Of a stretch of 64,000 bases of DNA, positions 12,290 to 21,650 are shown piece after piece. The stretch is from Forficula auricularia (taxonomy: Eukaryota; Arthropoda; Insecta; Dermaptera; Forficulidae). Both the position numbers and the translations under genes were made by a program. The DNA lies in NCBI GenBank assembly GCA_024734495.1, contig JALMQS010000816.1, positions 8,005,481 to 8,069,480 on the forward strand, in the 5' to 3' direction. The notes under the pieces were generated by a model that did no database searches, was not told the origin of the DNA, and saw only the letters and a program-made list of their open reading frames with translations. How positions within the stretch are numbered: the first letter of the stretch is position 1; the number at the start of each line of letters is the position of its first letter.

Positions 12290-12665
12290 CCATTATTCTA
12301 TTTGGACGTGACCGGATTACTGCACTTCTTTTCCGATTCGATCCAGGGGGTGACGCCAATTGCTGGTTGGTCATTTGTCCTATTCAACAAGAGAAGTCGC
12401 AGGTTAATTACGCAGGTTGAGATGCCTCGCATGCGTGGGTCGTTAACTCGATCTCCTTTGTCTATCCATCTGATCGACAGGTTTCAGAGCATTTCATTTC
12501 TATCGACGGGTTCCAGGGCATTTCTTTGTCTGAAATTGGCACCTGTCCCGTCGCGTGACTCAGGTTTGCGTGCTACGTTCTACACCCACCATCATCTTAA
12601 GACTTTCGGCCCCGAGACCGGTCTGCAAGCTGATGTCCCCTCTCAGGTGCCCTCACTTCTGTAAT
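12290..12665 (+). other. GC-elevated island with an unrecognised 120-codon ORF
   Basis: This is one of the few stretches in the first 25 kb without AT-rich low complexity. An ATG-initiated frame at 12302-12664 runs uninterrupted for 120 codons. I see no signal peptide, domain motif or resemblance to a known family. No splice sites or promoter are evident. It could be an exon, a relic of an unknown element, or chance in higher-GC DNA. I do not assert that it is a gene. Confidence 0.3.
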
Positions 12666-13145
12666 TTCTTAAACAAATAACTAATCAATAATCCGGAGTT
12701 CGATTCCACCTGCCCACTTGAAGATGGTGATACTCTAAAGAAAGTACATCCATCCTAAGAAGTGATTTATGTTTAGTTAATAATGCATCCGACTTGTCTG
12801 TAAAGAGGTAATCAATAATAAAAGTGATTAGGATAATAAAACGATTAAACTGTAAACTTGATTTGCGAATTTAATAGAGTATTTATCTTGAAATTTTTTC
12901 ACTTCATATTTGCATATTCATGTGGACTGCCCTTCCAATCGTCTATCCTATGCAGTTCAATTCAATGAAATGCTGTATATTCTCTGAATACCTCTAGACA
13001 TTTATAATTTCATTTATGTAAAAAAAAAGTCATAAATTTATATATTTTTAAATGATCGATCATTAAGTAATGACAATTTTGCGATTCAAAATTGATATAC
13101 ACTGAACATCTTTAAAAGTTACAAAAAAAAAAATTGTTCTTTTCT
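12666..13145. other. Non-coding stretch
   Basis: AT-rich and featureless apart from short A-runs. A tRNA T-arm-like string near 12690 is not embedded in a tRNA fold. Confidence 0.5.
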
Positions 13146-13445
13146 CTAAGTTAAAAGTAATCTGACCAAAAACATAAATTTGAAAAAGGGGCAAGTTCGG
13201 TACAAACGACGAGGTTGTTGGCTTTCTCGACATAAGAGTTGAGATCTAAACAAGTACTAAGTTCCATAGGATTTCCTTAAATCCTAGCTATAAAAATGTA
13301 CAACGTTCTTCAATTGATTAAAAAAATTTTGTTACGTTTTTTGATATTAAATTTATAACTGGGCAGGTTATAATAGTCATTAAATTACGTTTAACGTTAT
13401 GATATTTAATACAAGCTTAAAATTTAACTTTGGTTATTCTTTTTA
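13146..13445 (+). repeat. Dispersed repeat, family D copy (related to 61.7 and 63.0 kb)
   Basis: Shared with 61690-62100 and, inverted, with 62870-63045: 'ccaaaaacataaat', 'ggccaagttcggtacaaacg'-type sequence, 'ctaagttccatag' and 'ttcttcaattgat' occur in the same order. This copy lacks the insert carried at 61.75-61.9 kb. No ORF. Confidence 0.65.
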
Positions 13446-14183
13446 TTTTCTCATTTATATTCATAGAAATAATGTGGAAGTATTCCAATGGCCTGTCTGG
13501 GTCCTGTGACTCTTTGAGAGCTTCTATCTCAGAGATGAAAAAAGTTAATATCATTTTGGAACTTCGAGGTGAAAGAAATCGATGCCGTTAATAGTTGAAA
13601 ACCGAATTTAGGACATAAAACCGGAAATTGTGGTCCCCAGGGGCCAAAAAGGGGCCACAAATCCTTTGGCCGGTACTTATGTACGTACCCCCGCCCCCGC
13701 GTTTTGCAACCAGAAATCTCAGAGCTACGAAATTTGAAACTTAAGCTCGATATAATATGCTAGAGTGATAACAGCAAGCTATTGGTTGAAATCAGAACAC
13801 CGGAAGTGGACATTTACATGAAAGATATATTATCTAAAAAACAGCAGTAACGATTCCAAATTGAATTTGACAGAGTTGCCGATAGAAATAGATTTAAATT
13901 TTTGGTTTATTGTAAATTTTATAGTTTATTATATTTAAATTGATTAGTCGAACAGATTCACTCTTAAGTGAGTTGGCTAGTTTACTTTTCCCTCGATTAT
14001 AACTGCAAAATTTACAGAGAGCGTACCGAGATTTGAAAAAGTTTTCACCATTTTCCTTTAAGTAATTTTTATTGAAATTAATATATTAAATTGCAAGTTT
14101 TTTTGCCGAGAGTAGCAGAATTTTTATATATTGAAGGAGACAATAAAAGAGTGTGTCTTCTGCTGGAATTATAAATTTTATTT

Positions 14184-14220
14184 ATATAGTTTCGAGGGCT
14201 TTGGCCTCTTCATCTGTCTA
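14184..14220 (-). ncRNA. Hammerhead motif, left arm of family A copy 1
   Basis: Minus strand: CAGATGA (U4 replaced by A), stem II GAGG/CCTC around CCAAAGC, then an intact GAAAC followed by TATA. The substitution in the CUGA box probably abolishes cleavage. Its partner on the right arm is at 14267-14325. Confidence 0.5.
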
Positions 14221-14266
14221 TTACATTCTGTTCTATTAACATTCATAAATTAATTCCTGTCAATCC

Positions 14267-14325
14267 ATTGTAATAGACTGATGAAGAGGGCAAAGCCCTC
14301 AAAACTATAGTCTCGTAATAAATAA
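14267..14325 (+). ncRNA. Type I hammerhead motif, right arm of family A copy 1
   Basis: CTGATGA, one extra A, a perfect five-pair stem II (GAGGG/CCCTC, loop CAAAG), then AAAAC in place of GAAAC, TATA and the cleavage triplet GTC. Helix I can form between the bases before CTGATGA and those after GTC (GA/TC, a bulged A, then TTGTAAT with GTAATAA, one mismatch). The G12 to A change makes activity doubtful. The fold otherwise fits the family. Confidence 0.6.
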
Positions 14326-14496
14326 ATAAAATTTATAATTCCAGCAGAAGACACACTCTTTTATTGTCTTCTTCAATATCGAAATTAATATATTCGATAA
14401 GCTGAATTAATGTAGCTTAAAAAATATTATAGGTGTCTAAAATTTATTTTCAAAACGTATTATATTAGGATATCAATGCTTTGTAGATTATTTAAT

Positions 14497-14642
14497 ATAA
14501 TTAATTAATATGCAAGGAAGTTAATTATTTGAGCCCTGAGGAAGTCAACAAAGCTGACGAAACGTTGTGAAAAATAAAAATTATTTGCATAAGATATTGT
14601 CTTTATTTCCCTACAACAACTTTATTAATAATTAATTAATAT
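14497..14642 (+). mobile_element. Minimal hammerhead retroposon (116 bp, 15-bp target duplication)
   Basis: The 15-mer ataattaattaatat occurs exactly at 14497-14511 and 14628-14642. The 116-bp insert holds a hammerhead core at 14535-14566 (CTGAGGA, extra A, stem II GTCA/TGAC with a 7-nt loop, GAAAC, GTT) and an AT-rich tail. No inverted duplication is present, so it looks like the simple form of the fold-back elements. The duplication is AT-rich, which tempers confidence, but its length and exactness are notable. Confidence 0.7.
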
Positions 14643-15284
14643 TGTTTTAAATATATTTAATTTGCCATGGTCAATTGGGCCCCCCCTCTTGCAAATTTCC
14701 TAGTTACGCCCGCCCCTCCGCTGGCTCTCAGGCAGACGCCAGTCAATGGGGATTTACCCACGCGTTCAAGTGCCTCGAATTAAATATTCAACTTATCTGG
14801 CTATTTCAGGTAAATATCACAATCTAATTAGCTACAAATTAACCACATATCCTTCTTACAAAGTGAATATTATTATTTTTTAAAAAATAACAAAAATATC
14901 GCTGAAATATTTTGTAATCCCGTGATTTCCTAGCTCCTACTGGTTTATTTAGATAAATGAAATCTCTTAAATAGAATTAATTCAAATAGAAATAGTATTA
15001 TACTATACAGGATATGGTAAAGAATTTAATTTTTGCATGAAAAAAGAGTTGTTTTTACAACAAAATTCGAAAATTACTTAGAGTGAATATCTTTATTATT
15101 AAGTATAATATTAAGAAAGTTTGAATTCACATAACCTCGGACAACTCTATAAATTGTAATTTTAATTTTTGATTTTAATTATATAATTGATATTTTATTA
15201 CTAGGTACGCCTGGGAGGCAGGCGAATCGCATGCCTGCCAGTTGGCTCTAATATTGGATTCAAACAAAATGATGTATATAGGTA

Positions 15285-15440
15285 TCTATATTTCTCGCTT
15301 AAATATGTCTAAAACATCTTAAGCATGATTTTTTGTCTGTCGGCATGTGTGTTTGTGAGTAACTCAAGAACGAAAAGTTTTAGAAAGTTATTTCTTGTAG
15401 CAGATAGTGTATATTTCTATGCGGAGAATTGAGGAGATTT
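15285..15440 (+). repeat. Retroposon-like 3' region, copy 1
   Basis: The phrases 'tgtctgtcggcatgtgtgtt', 'taactcaagaacgaaaag' and 'ttttagaaagtt' resemble the 3' untranslated region of insect non-LTR retroposons. A degenerate relative lies at about 18910-19050 ('ttaaaaacgaaaagtcttag'). No coding part is attached. Confidence 0.4.
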
Positions 15441-15749
15441 TGATCTCTTTAGTTTTAGAACTTCAATTTAAAAAATGCAAATAAAAATAATTTTTTTATT
15501 GATTTAATTTAGATTTTAAGTCGATATAATAATATAGGCATAAATGAACACTTTATATTTAAGTTTATTATTAATTTCTAGGGCGTCTCTAGCGTACCTA
15601 ATCTTGAAAAAGTTTTTATTTTTTTATTAATTAATAAATGTGTTGGTGATCGATTCATTAATTACAATTTGATCAAGGAAAATTACTAAAAAGTGCACGG
15701 ATATAATAATATGGATGCTGAATACGAGTCCAGACTTGTTTCAGAACAT

Positions 15750-16008
15750 TAGAGATTAATTAAAGGAATCGCAAAGAGTTGGACATGACTTTAAATTAAA
15801 TTAAATACAAGTTTTCATTAAATACGCCAAACGTTTCGTTGCTGTTTTGCAACTTCTTCAGTGGCTCATTTATTAAACTTATTTGTCTGGAGTTTTTCAA
15901 GAAGAAGTTGCAAAACAGCAACGAAACGTTTGGCGTATTAATGAAAACTTGTATTTAATTTAATTTAAAGTCATGTCCAACTCCCTACGACTCCTTTAAT
16001 TATTAATC
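15750..16008. mobile_element. Fold-back element with two hammerhead motifs
   Basis: The left arm (about 15750-15842) is repeated inverted at about 15911-16008, including 'aaagagttggacatgac', 'taaatacaagttttcatt' and 'gccaaacgtttcgttgctg'. The inner ends of both arms carry hammerheads pointing outward (minus at 15826-15865; plus at 15905-15940 with a damaged CUGA box). No target duplication was found, unlike the other fold-back retroposons here. Arm identity is high, suggesting a fairly young element. Confidence 0.75.
15826..15865 (-). ncRNA. Type I hammerhead ribozyme, complete by eye
   Basis: Minus strand: GCCA, CTGAAGA, extra A, stem II GTTGC/GCAAC (5 pairs, loop AAAACA), GAAAC, GTT, TGGC. 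Helix I is GCCA with TGGC, a perfect four-pair match flush with the core. The cleavage site would follow GTT. Stem III is only AC/GT, so self-cleavage would most plausibly need a dimer (double hammerhead). An extra A between A9 and stem II is known from a natural viroid hammerhead. Confidence 0.75.
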
Positions 16009-17462
16009 ATAGATACGAATAATGAAATATTATAGATTAATTTCTTCATTTCTATTATTCTAGAAATGGCCTTTTGCCTTTGGAACTTGGACTAAAACGA
16101 TTGTTTCTTTTTAATTCCCAAAAATCAGTATTTCAATAAATATGCTTAAATGTAAAATTATTATTAAAATAATATAAAAATTTTGAAGTCTGGGTACTTA
16201 TAAGAAAATTTTCAGTTGAAAATTTGAGAAATTAAAAACTTTTATCAAAAAATTATTCTACAATAAAAAAAAAATTAAAATTTTTCGATCATTATACTAA
16301 ATCAATATTTATTTAATATTCTACATTTTTGAAAATATTCAATAAATTTACAAAGCTTTTAATTTTCCACTCAAATCTAATTATTGCTCATATAAAATAT
16401 TCTAAGTACCTACAGTCTTTATATAACGAAATTATTCATTTTAGTTGGAATTAAAATCTTTTCAGATTAGATAGTAAATGGATTGGGATAATAATGGAAT
16501 TGGAATAATTATCGGAAAAGAGGTTTTTTTATTTAATTAGTTTTTCCTCTTATTAAGAACAAAGACTAAAAGATGATCAATGACAGTCGATGGTGGAGAA
16601 GTAATCTCCGGATTTGAAGCTCAAAAACAATGTATGCATAAACTCATGTAAAATAATCGGCTTTTCAGATTAGAATAATTGTCTTTACATGTATGGCTTT
16701 TACGAGTAAAAGATATGATAAGCCTTTCTCTTCTTATTTGAAAATTGTTAATATTTGATGAAATGGCATTTTTGCAATTATTAATTTTTGATTCTATTAA
16801 TATTAATTTCTTAAGAATTGGATAATCATGGTCAATATCGGAAAGAAAATGTTTTTATCAGAGTACAGAATTATTTCAGAACCGCTTTTTATACTTGAAA
16901 TATAAAATTATCGATTTCAGGGAATTTGAACCGATCGCTGTGTAGACACACACACACTCAGACAATCACATTCTTAATTTCTTCCAAAATATCAAATTAT
17001 TTATTAGTTTTATTAGAATCTTAACTTTCCAACTGATTTAATATAAAATTCATAGTAAAAAAAAAAATAATAAAACTTAAATATAGGTACGCACTATTTA
17101 TTCAAAACTATTTTAAATAATTTCAAGAGTATAATTATTTGATTTGAATTAAATAAAATAAATTTAAATTTTATTCTTAAAATACATATATCATGGCTTT
17201 AATTTTTTTTAACGCTCATGGATCGTCTATTCTATAATTTTAAATGTGTTAAATTGAAACATTTCTATAGAATATTCTATATCTACAGATATAAGAGTAT
17301 TTATTAATTAGATTTTATTTATTTTTTTCTAGTAAAGTATCCACTCGAGTGCTGGATTTATTTCTCCCTACGTAGTCCACTGCGAGGAGGCTCCTTAATT
17401 CGACCCACGAGGTATGTATCTAGATATTTAACATACTAATTGAATTTTCTAATTAAGTTTTC

Positions 17463-18026
17463 CAGTAGATCAGCGCTTCTTAAACATTTTTATTCGCTAC
17501 CCTAGATTGTATATCTATATGGAATTAACAAACATTTTTACTAGTAAATTATTATAAAGTAATTTATTTTAAAGCTAATCTTTGTTAAACATACGTATTA
17601 TATTCATTATATAATTTATTAAAACAACATAATTTAAATATTAATGAAATAAATGTGCTTGTTTCTTATTAGAAAAAGAATCAAATCTTGGTTGAATATT
17701 TAATACTCAGTGGAAATTAAAGCATCTTCAACATTTTTCAAATTTGATTGGTATTTTTATTTTATAATGCTGAGAACGTCATTTGGCATAAATATGTAGT
17801 ATAAAATGGAAAAAATATATTTGAGGCCATTTCAGAAATTGAAAATTCTCCCCTAATCTCAAGACAAAATTCTTTCAATGATGTACCATGATTTTTTTAA
17901 TTAATTTTTGGTCACTGCGCATTATAATTTTTTCATTGACATTGACGTTTTATGTTTTTGCGACCCCAAAATTTAGTTACCCAAAATGAGGTTTCAACCC
18001 ATAGTTTAAGAAGTACTGCATTAGAT
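17463..18026. mobile_element. hAT-type MITE (548 bp)
   Basis: It starts CAGCGCTTCTTAAAC at 17471 and ends with the inverse (revcomp CAGTACTTCTTAAAC) at 18018. The flanks are cagtagat (17463-17470) and cattagat (18019-18026), an 8-bp duplication with one difference. Terminal CAG/CTG and an 8-bp duplication are characteristic of hAT. The same family occurs at 45785-46646 with an exact duplication. It is AT-rich inside, without transposase sequence. Confidence 0.75.
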
Positions 18027-18164
18027 CAATTTACAAATTGTCAATAAACATATTGAAAATAATAATAAAACCCATAAAATTAAAAAAATAATCTTATTTC
18101 CTGAGGCTTTGGAGTGCTGGTTTTAAAAATTGCATTGGATAGACGATATCAGCTGTAGTTTTAA

Positions 18165-18595
18165 AAATGCATTTTATCAAATCTCTTAAAAATGCGATTT
18201 TTGCCTATATTAAAGGCGTATTGATTCAGAAATGTAAAACTTGAAATCAAAATATTTTGTTTTATTAATTTAAATGAAGCTTCATCGATCAATTACGATA
18301 TAACACCTGTTTTTAGCTCAATGAGAATTTGATTTATAGTAAAAACAAACAAACTACATAAAACTATTTTTTGAATGAGAAAAAAAAACATGAAAATACC
18401 GTATAGTTATAGTTTTTTTTTTAATTATTATTATAAAAAGGATTCTGTTTGAGGTAAAAACAACGTGTTATATTGGAAATGATGGACCAATTTTTTTTCA
18501 ATAAATAAAACTAAATATTTTGATTTCAAGTTTTACATTTCTGAATCAATACGCCTTTAAAATAGGCAAAAATCACCTTTTTCGAAGATCTAACC
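18165..18595. repeat. Palindromic element
   Basis: 'tgcctat', 'aaaggcgtattgattcagaa' and 'atgtaaaacttgaaatcaaa' near 18200-18258 are repeated inverted at about 18513-18575. Arms are roughly 90 bp around an AT-rich centre. No ORF, and target duplication not resolved. Confidence 0.65.
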
Positions 18596-18668
18596 AAATT
18601 TAAATAAAAAATAATGAAATTTTTTTAAGACTCGATAACATGCTTGCAGTTTCCTCGAATTAATTAAT

Positions 18669-18878
18669 TTATTAAATGTTAAATTGAAAATTGTTGTGCC
18701 GAGAGTAGCAGAATTTTTATATATTGAAGGAGACAATACAAGAGTATGTCTTCTGGTGGAATTATACATTTTATTTATAACGAGACTATAGTCTATAGTT
18801 TCGTTATAAATAAAATTCATAATTCCACTAGAAGACATACATACTCTTTTATTGTCTCCTTCAATTATTAAATGTTAA
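18669..18878 (+). mobile_element. Hammerhead fold-back retroposon, family A copy 2 (182 bp, 14-bp target duplication)
   Basis: ttattaaatgttaa occurs exactly at 18669-18682 and 18865-18878. The insert shares the head (gccgagagtagcagaatttt) and outer arm with the copy at 14.1 kb. The centre is collapsed: the two inverted arms meet within the 3' half of the hammerhead (GAAACTATAG against CTATAGTCTCG), and the CTGATGA box and stem II are missing from both arms. The short minus-strand ORF reading through here is an artefact. Confidence 0.75.
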
Positions 18879-19059
18879 TTTAAAACACACTTGTTCGATT
18901 TTCTTATTATTTTTTACTATAAAAACGGATTAAGCACTCTGTCAGTCCGTATTCAAATACTCACGTTAACTTAAAAACGAAAAGTCTTAGAAAGTTCGTT
19001 CCTGTGCTAAAATATTTGTATTTCCAATGTGAAGAAGTGACTAGATTTTGGTAAAAATC

Positions 19060-20440
19060 GTACCGAAAATTGACGGGCAGAGGGAGTTTTTTTTAATCTG
19101 AACCTTTTGTCTGATTTGGATCAAATTTTGCACAGTCAGCCTTTAAGGCCTTAGTGAACTATAATTCAAAAATTAACTTATTAAAATGACCAGGATGAGA
19201 TCTCAGGGTATGATAAAGTCATGAGATGGCCACATCACAAATTTTATAATTTATAGGTAAATTTAAAAGAATTAATTGTTATTTTACTTTTACTAACATA
19301 GAAAAACATAATATAAATATTAATCTAGTTTGAAAATTTTAGTTAATTTTTCAATTTTTAATATAATTTTTTTCTGTTTTATTTTCCATGGTGTTTCGTC
19401 CAACCCTTCTTCATGTCTTCTCGGCTTTATTCTACTCGTCACTTGAATCTGCACTTCATAGCTTCGCATTCAATATAAGTACAAAATCTTTTTTGACAAG
19501 CATGGCGTTTAATTTATTATATAGGCATCAAATACTTTAAAAAATTAGGGATTTTTTCAATAGGATGTTTTTTCTTTCAGCTTTCACCCTATAACTTTTA
19601 ATTTTAGATTAGAGATTTTATTAATAAAAACAAAATACCTAAATGAAATTAAATTTAACTTTTTAAATTTAAAATTGTTGTTCATAAATTTTTAGAATAA
19701 ATTTTTCATTATCATTTGATAAATTCATAGTAAAAATTATTCAATTTTTCTTTTTGCAAATCATATTTAAAATGATTAAATTAGTAAATTTTAAGAAAGA
19801 TTAAAATGACATAATCTAATAAATTATTTTATTCAAAATTTCTGGTATTCATTTTGGCCTTTTCATCATTTCATCATTAAAATTTTTAAATTAATAAACT
19901 TTTTTAAATTTTTACATAGAATTCAGTTTAATTATTTTTTTGAACTATTTTTCAAATTGAGATTTTTATTAGAAATTAAATTCAGATATGATAGCAAATG
20001 ATAGATTTACAGCATTTCCTTCAACCGTTATTGGATGGATCAACTGATCCAAAGGATCAAAGGAGGATGGATCTTCAGAGGGCGGATTTTTCTTCACAAA
20101 GTAAGACAATCTCCTTAGAATTGGTAGTTTTCTGGGTCTAAGATTATCGAATGTTCTTTTATTAGTCGTTAGGGCTTTCAGGTTCATCGCCTCTCCCTCC
20201 GTGGAATCCTCTACAAAACCACTACAAATGATTGCATGCCGTAATATTTAAGACTTATTATAAGCTCAAAGGGATAGAATTAGCAATAGGTGTATGAGGG
20301 TGTGGGGGGGATACGCCATGCCAACGTCAGGGATGCTAATCTTTTTTGAGATGTTTCTAGAGACAACCGTCTACGAGAACAGAGAGATGGCTTCTAGGTC
20401 TTCAGTAGGGGTCGTTGAAATTATACAAGGTGAATATTAA
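19060..20440. other. Non-coding stretch
   Basis: AT-rich. The minus-strand ORF at 19969-20187 (72 codons) has no recognisable domain. A short phrase shared with the 110-290 repeat lies at 19195-19240. Nothing else supportable. Confidence 0.5.
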
Positions 20441-21049
20441 TTAAGGTAAACCCCCCAGTAGTGGACCATGCGCTAGTAATGGACCTTTGGGCAGAAAAAG
20501 TTGATAAAATAATAATTTGTTACTTTTAGCAGCGTCAATTTTAAATGTATATTCAAGTTGTGATATCTAGCAACCAAGCTGTGTTGCTCGAACACGTGCT
20601 GTTCATCAATTTATTAAATTATTGACATTTATTTCGTAAGGTTCACTCTGGTGTGCTCTTTTCTAAACAATTTGGTTAAGGATTACTGACTGTCTCAATT
20701 GAAATATTAACCATTCACCATTTATTTAAATGTAAGTTTTTATATATTTATATTCTTAGAATAATAATCTAGCATAATAGTATAATTTTGGCTATAAAAC
20801 CTTATCGCAAAAGCTAGTGAAGGGGTGGTCCACTACTGGTTCTTAATATTAAAGATTTATCTAAAAATGGACCGGGACGGTCATTTCTAGATTAATTGAA
20901 ATTTATTATTTTTGCTATTTAAGTGTTAATTACGATGTTCCATTAGTCACAAAATTATGTGGATCTAGCAGTTTTAGTTTTAAATAAATAGTGAGTGGTA
21001 AGTATTTCAATTGGGACAGTCAGTATAATTGCCTAGTAACCTCTCCAAA

Positions 21050-21180
21050 TTAGCCGTTCGGAACCGGCGTTAAAAAGTAGGTCCCGTATATCTGTGTAAA
21101 ACAACTAAACACACTCAGCACAGTTATATGTGGAGAGGAGCCGACACCCGTTTCGGGTATGGCACTCAAAGAAGAAGAAG
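21050..21180 (+). mobile_element. 3' end of a non-LTR retroposon with GAA-repeat tail
   Basis: A higher-GC stretch containing 'gagccgacacccgtttcggg' and 'tatggcactcaaagaagaag' ends at 21180. This ending is typical of insect non-LTR elements with simple-repeat tails. Only about 120 bp remains, so it is heavily 5'-truncated. No duplication was found. Confidence 0.5.
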
Positions 21181-21200
21181 TCAGTAATCCTTAACCAAAC

Positions 21201-21339
21201 TCATTAGAAAAGTTATTGGATAAAAAATACTAGGTAGGTTCACATTAATGTGAAACCTACCAAGTATTTTTTATCCAATAATTAAAAAAGTTTTACCAAG
21301 TACCAACACCAAATTCCTTAAAAACTATCATTAGAAAAG
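21201..21339 (-). mobile_element. Fold-back retroposon, family B copy (115 bp, 12-bp target duplication)
   Basis: tcattagaaaag occurs exactly at 21201-21212 and 21328-21339. The 115-bp insert, read on the minus strand, has the family B head (tttttaaggaat, then ggtgttggtac and ggtaaaac) followed by a palindrome centred on 'ttcacattaatgtgaa'. The inverted arm at about 20655-20690 preserves the uninterrupted sequence, giving an internal empty site. That is strong evidence for a genuine insertion and for the duplication. Confidence 0.8.
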
Positions 21340-21650
21340 AGCACACCAGAGTAAACCTTACGACACGTTTCATAAAAATGTCAACGAGCAAATCAAGAAA
21401 TTTAATTGACGTCCCTGAGATAAACTTATTTAATTAATTTGTATTTATTAAACAATAAGTTGATAATTAATTAATTAGATTGTTTTTAAATTATTTAATA
21501 TCCTATTTTACCATATTTACCATATCCTTAATTATCCTTAGCCAAGTTAAATGTCTGGATAAAGATTAATTAATGATGGTCTATTACTAGTGCTATGCAT
21601 GGTCTATTACTAGGTTTTAGATGGTCCACTACTAGCTCCAAACATTAAGA

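Larger units (their letters stand above)
14074..14394 (+). mobile_element. Hammerhead fold-back retroposon, family A copy 1 (293 bp, 14-bp target duplication)
   Basis: gaaattaatatatt occurs exactly at 14074-14087 and 14381-14394. The insert (14088-14380) has a unique head (ttgccgagagtagcag), a left arm ending in a minus-strand hammerhead, a short loop, and a right arm with a plus-strand hammerhead that mirrors the left ('ccagcagaagacacactctt'). Other copies are at 18683-18864 and 46009-46288, each with its own target duplication. There is no ORF, so it is non-autonomous. Hammerheads plus duplications of this length suggest mobilisation by a Penelope-like or other retroelement enzyme (inference). 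Confidence 0.8.
20447..21650. mobile_element. Inverted-repeat DNA element (about 1.2 kb)
   Basis: The left end carries 'cagtagtggaccatgcgcta' and 'gtaatggacc'. The right end carries the inverse ('ggtctattactag', 'gatggtccactactag'). Inner blocks are also mirrored: 'ctctggtgtgctcttttcta' and 'ttaaggattactgac' (20640-20690) recur inverted at 21180-21355. The arms diverge and no transposase is seen. The centre (21050-21180) contains a short retroposon 3' end finishing gaagaagaag, and the right arm carries the later insertion at 21213-21327. Confidence 0.6.

Noticed and set aside
12680..12720. tRNA-like 'gagttcgattccacc' string
   Set aside because: No acceptor, D-arm or anticodon arm can be folded around it.
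3808..21327. Hammerhead in the family B head (GTGAAAC)
   Set aside because: No CTGANGA box and no consistent stem II could be found in any of the three copies.
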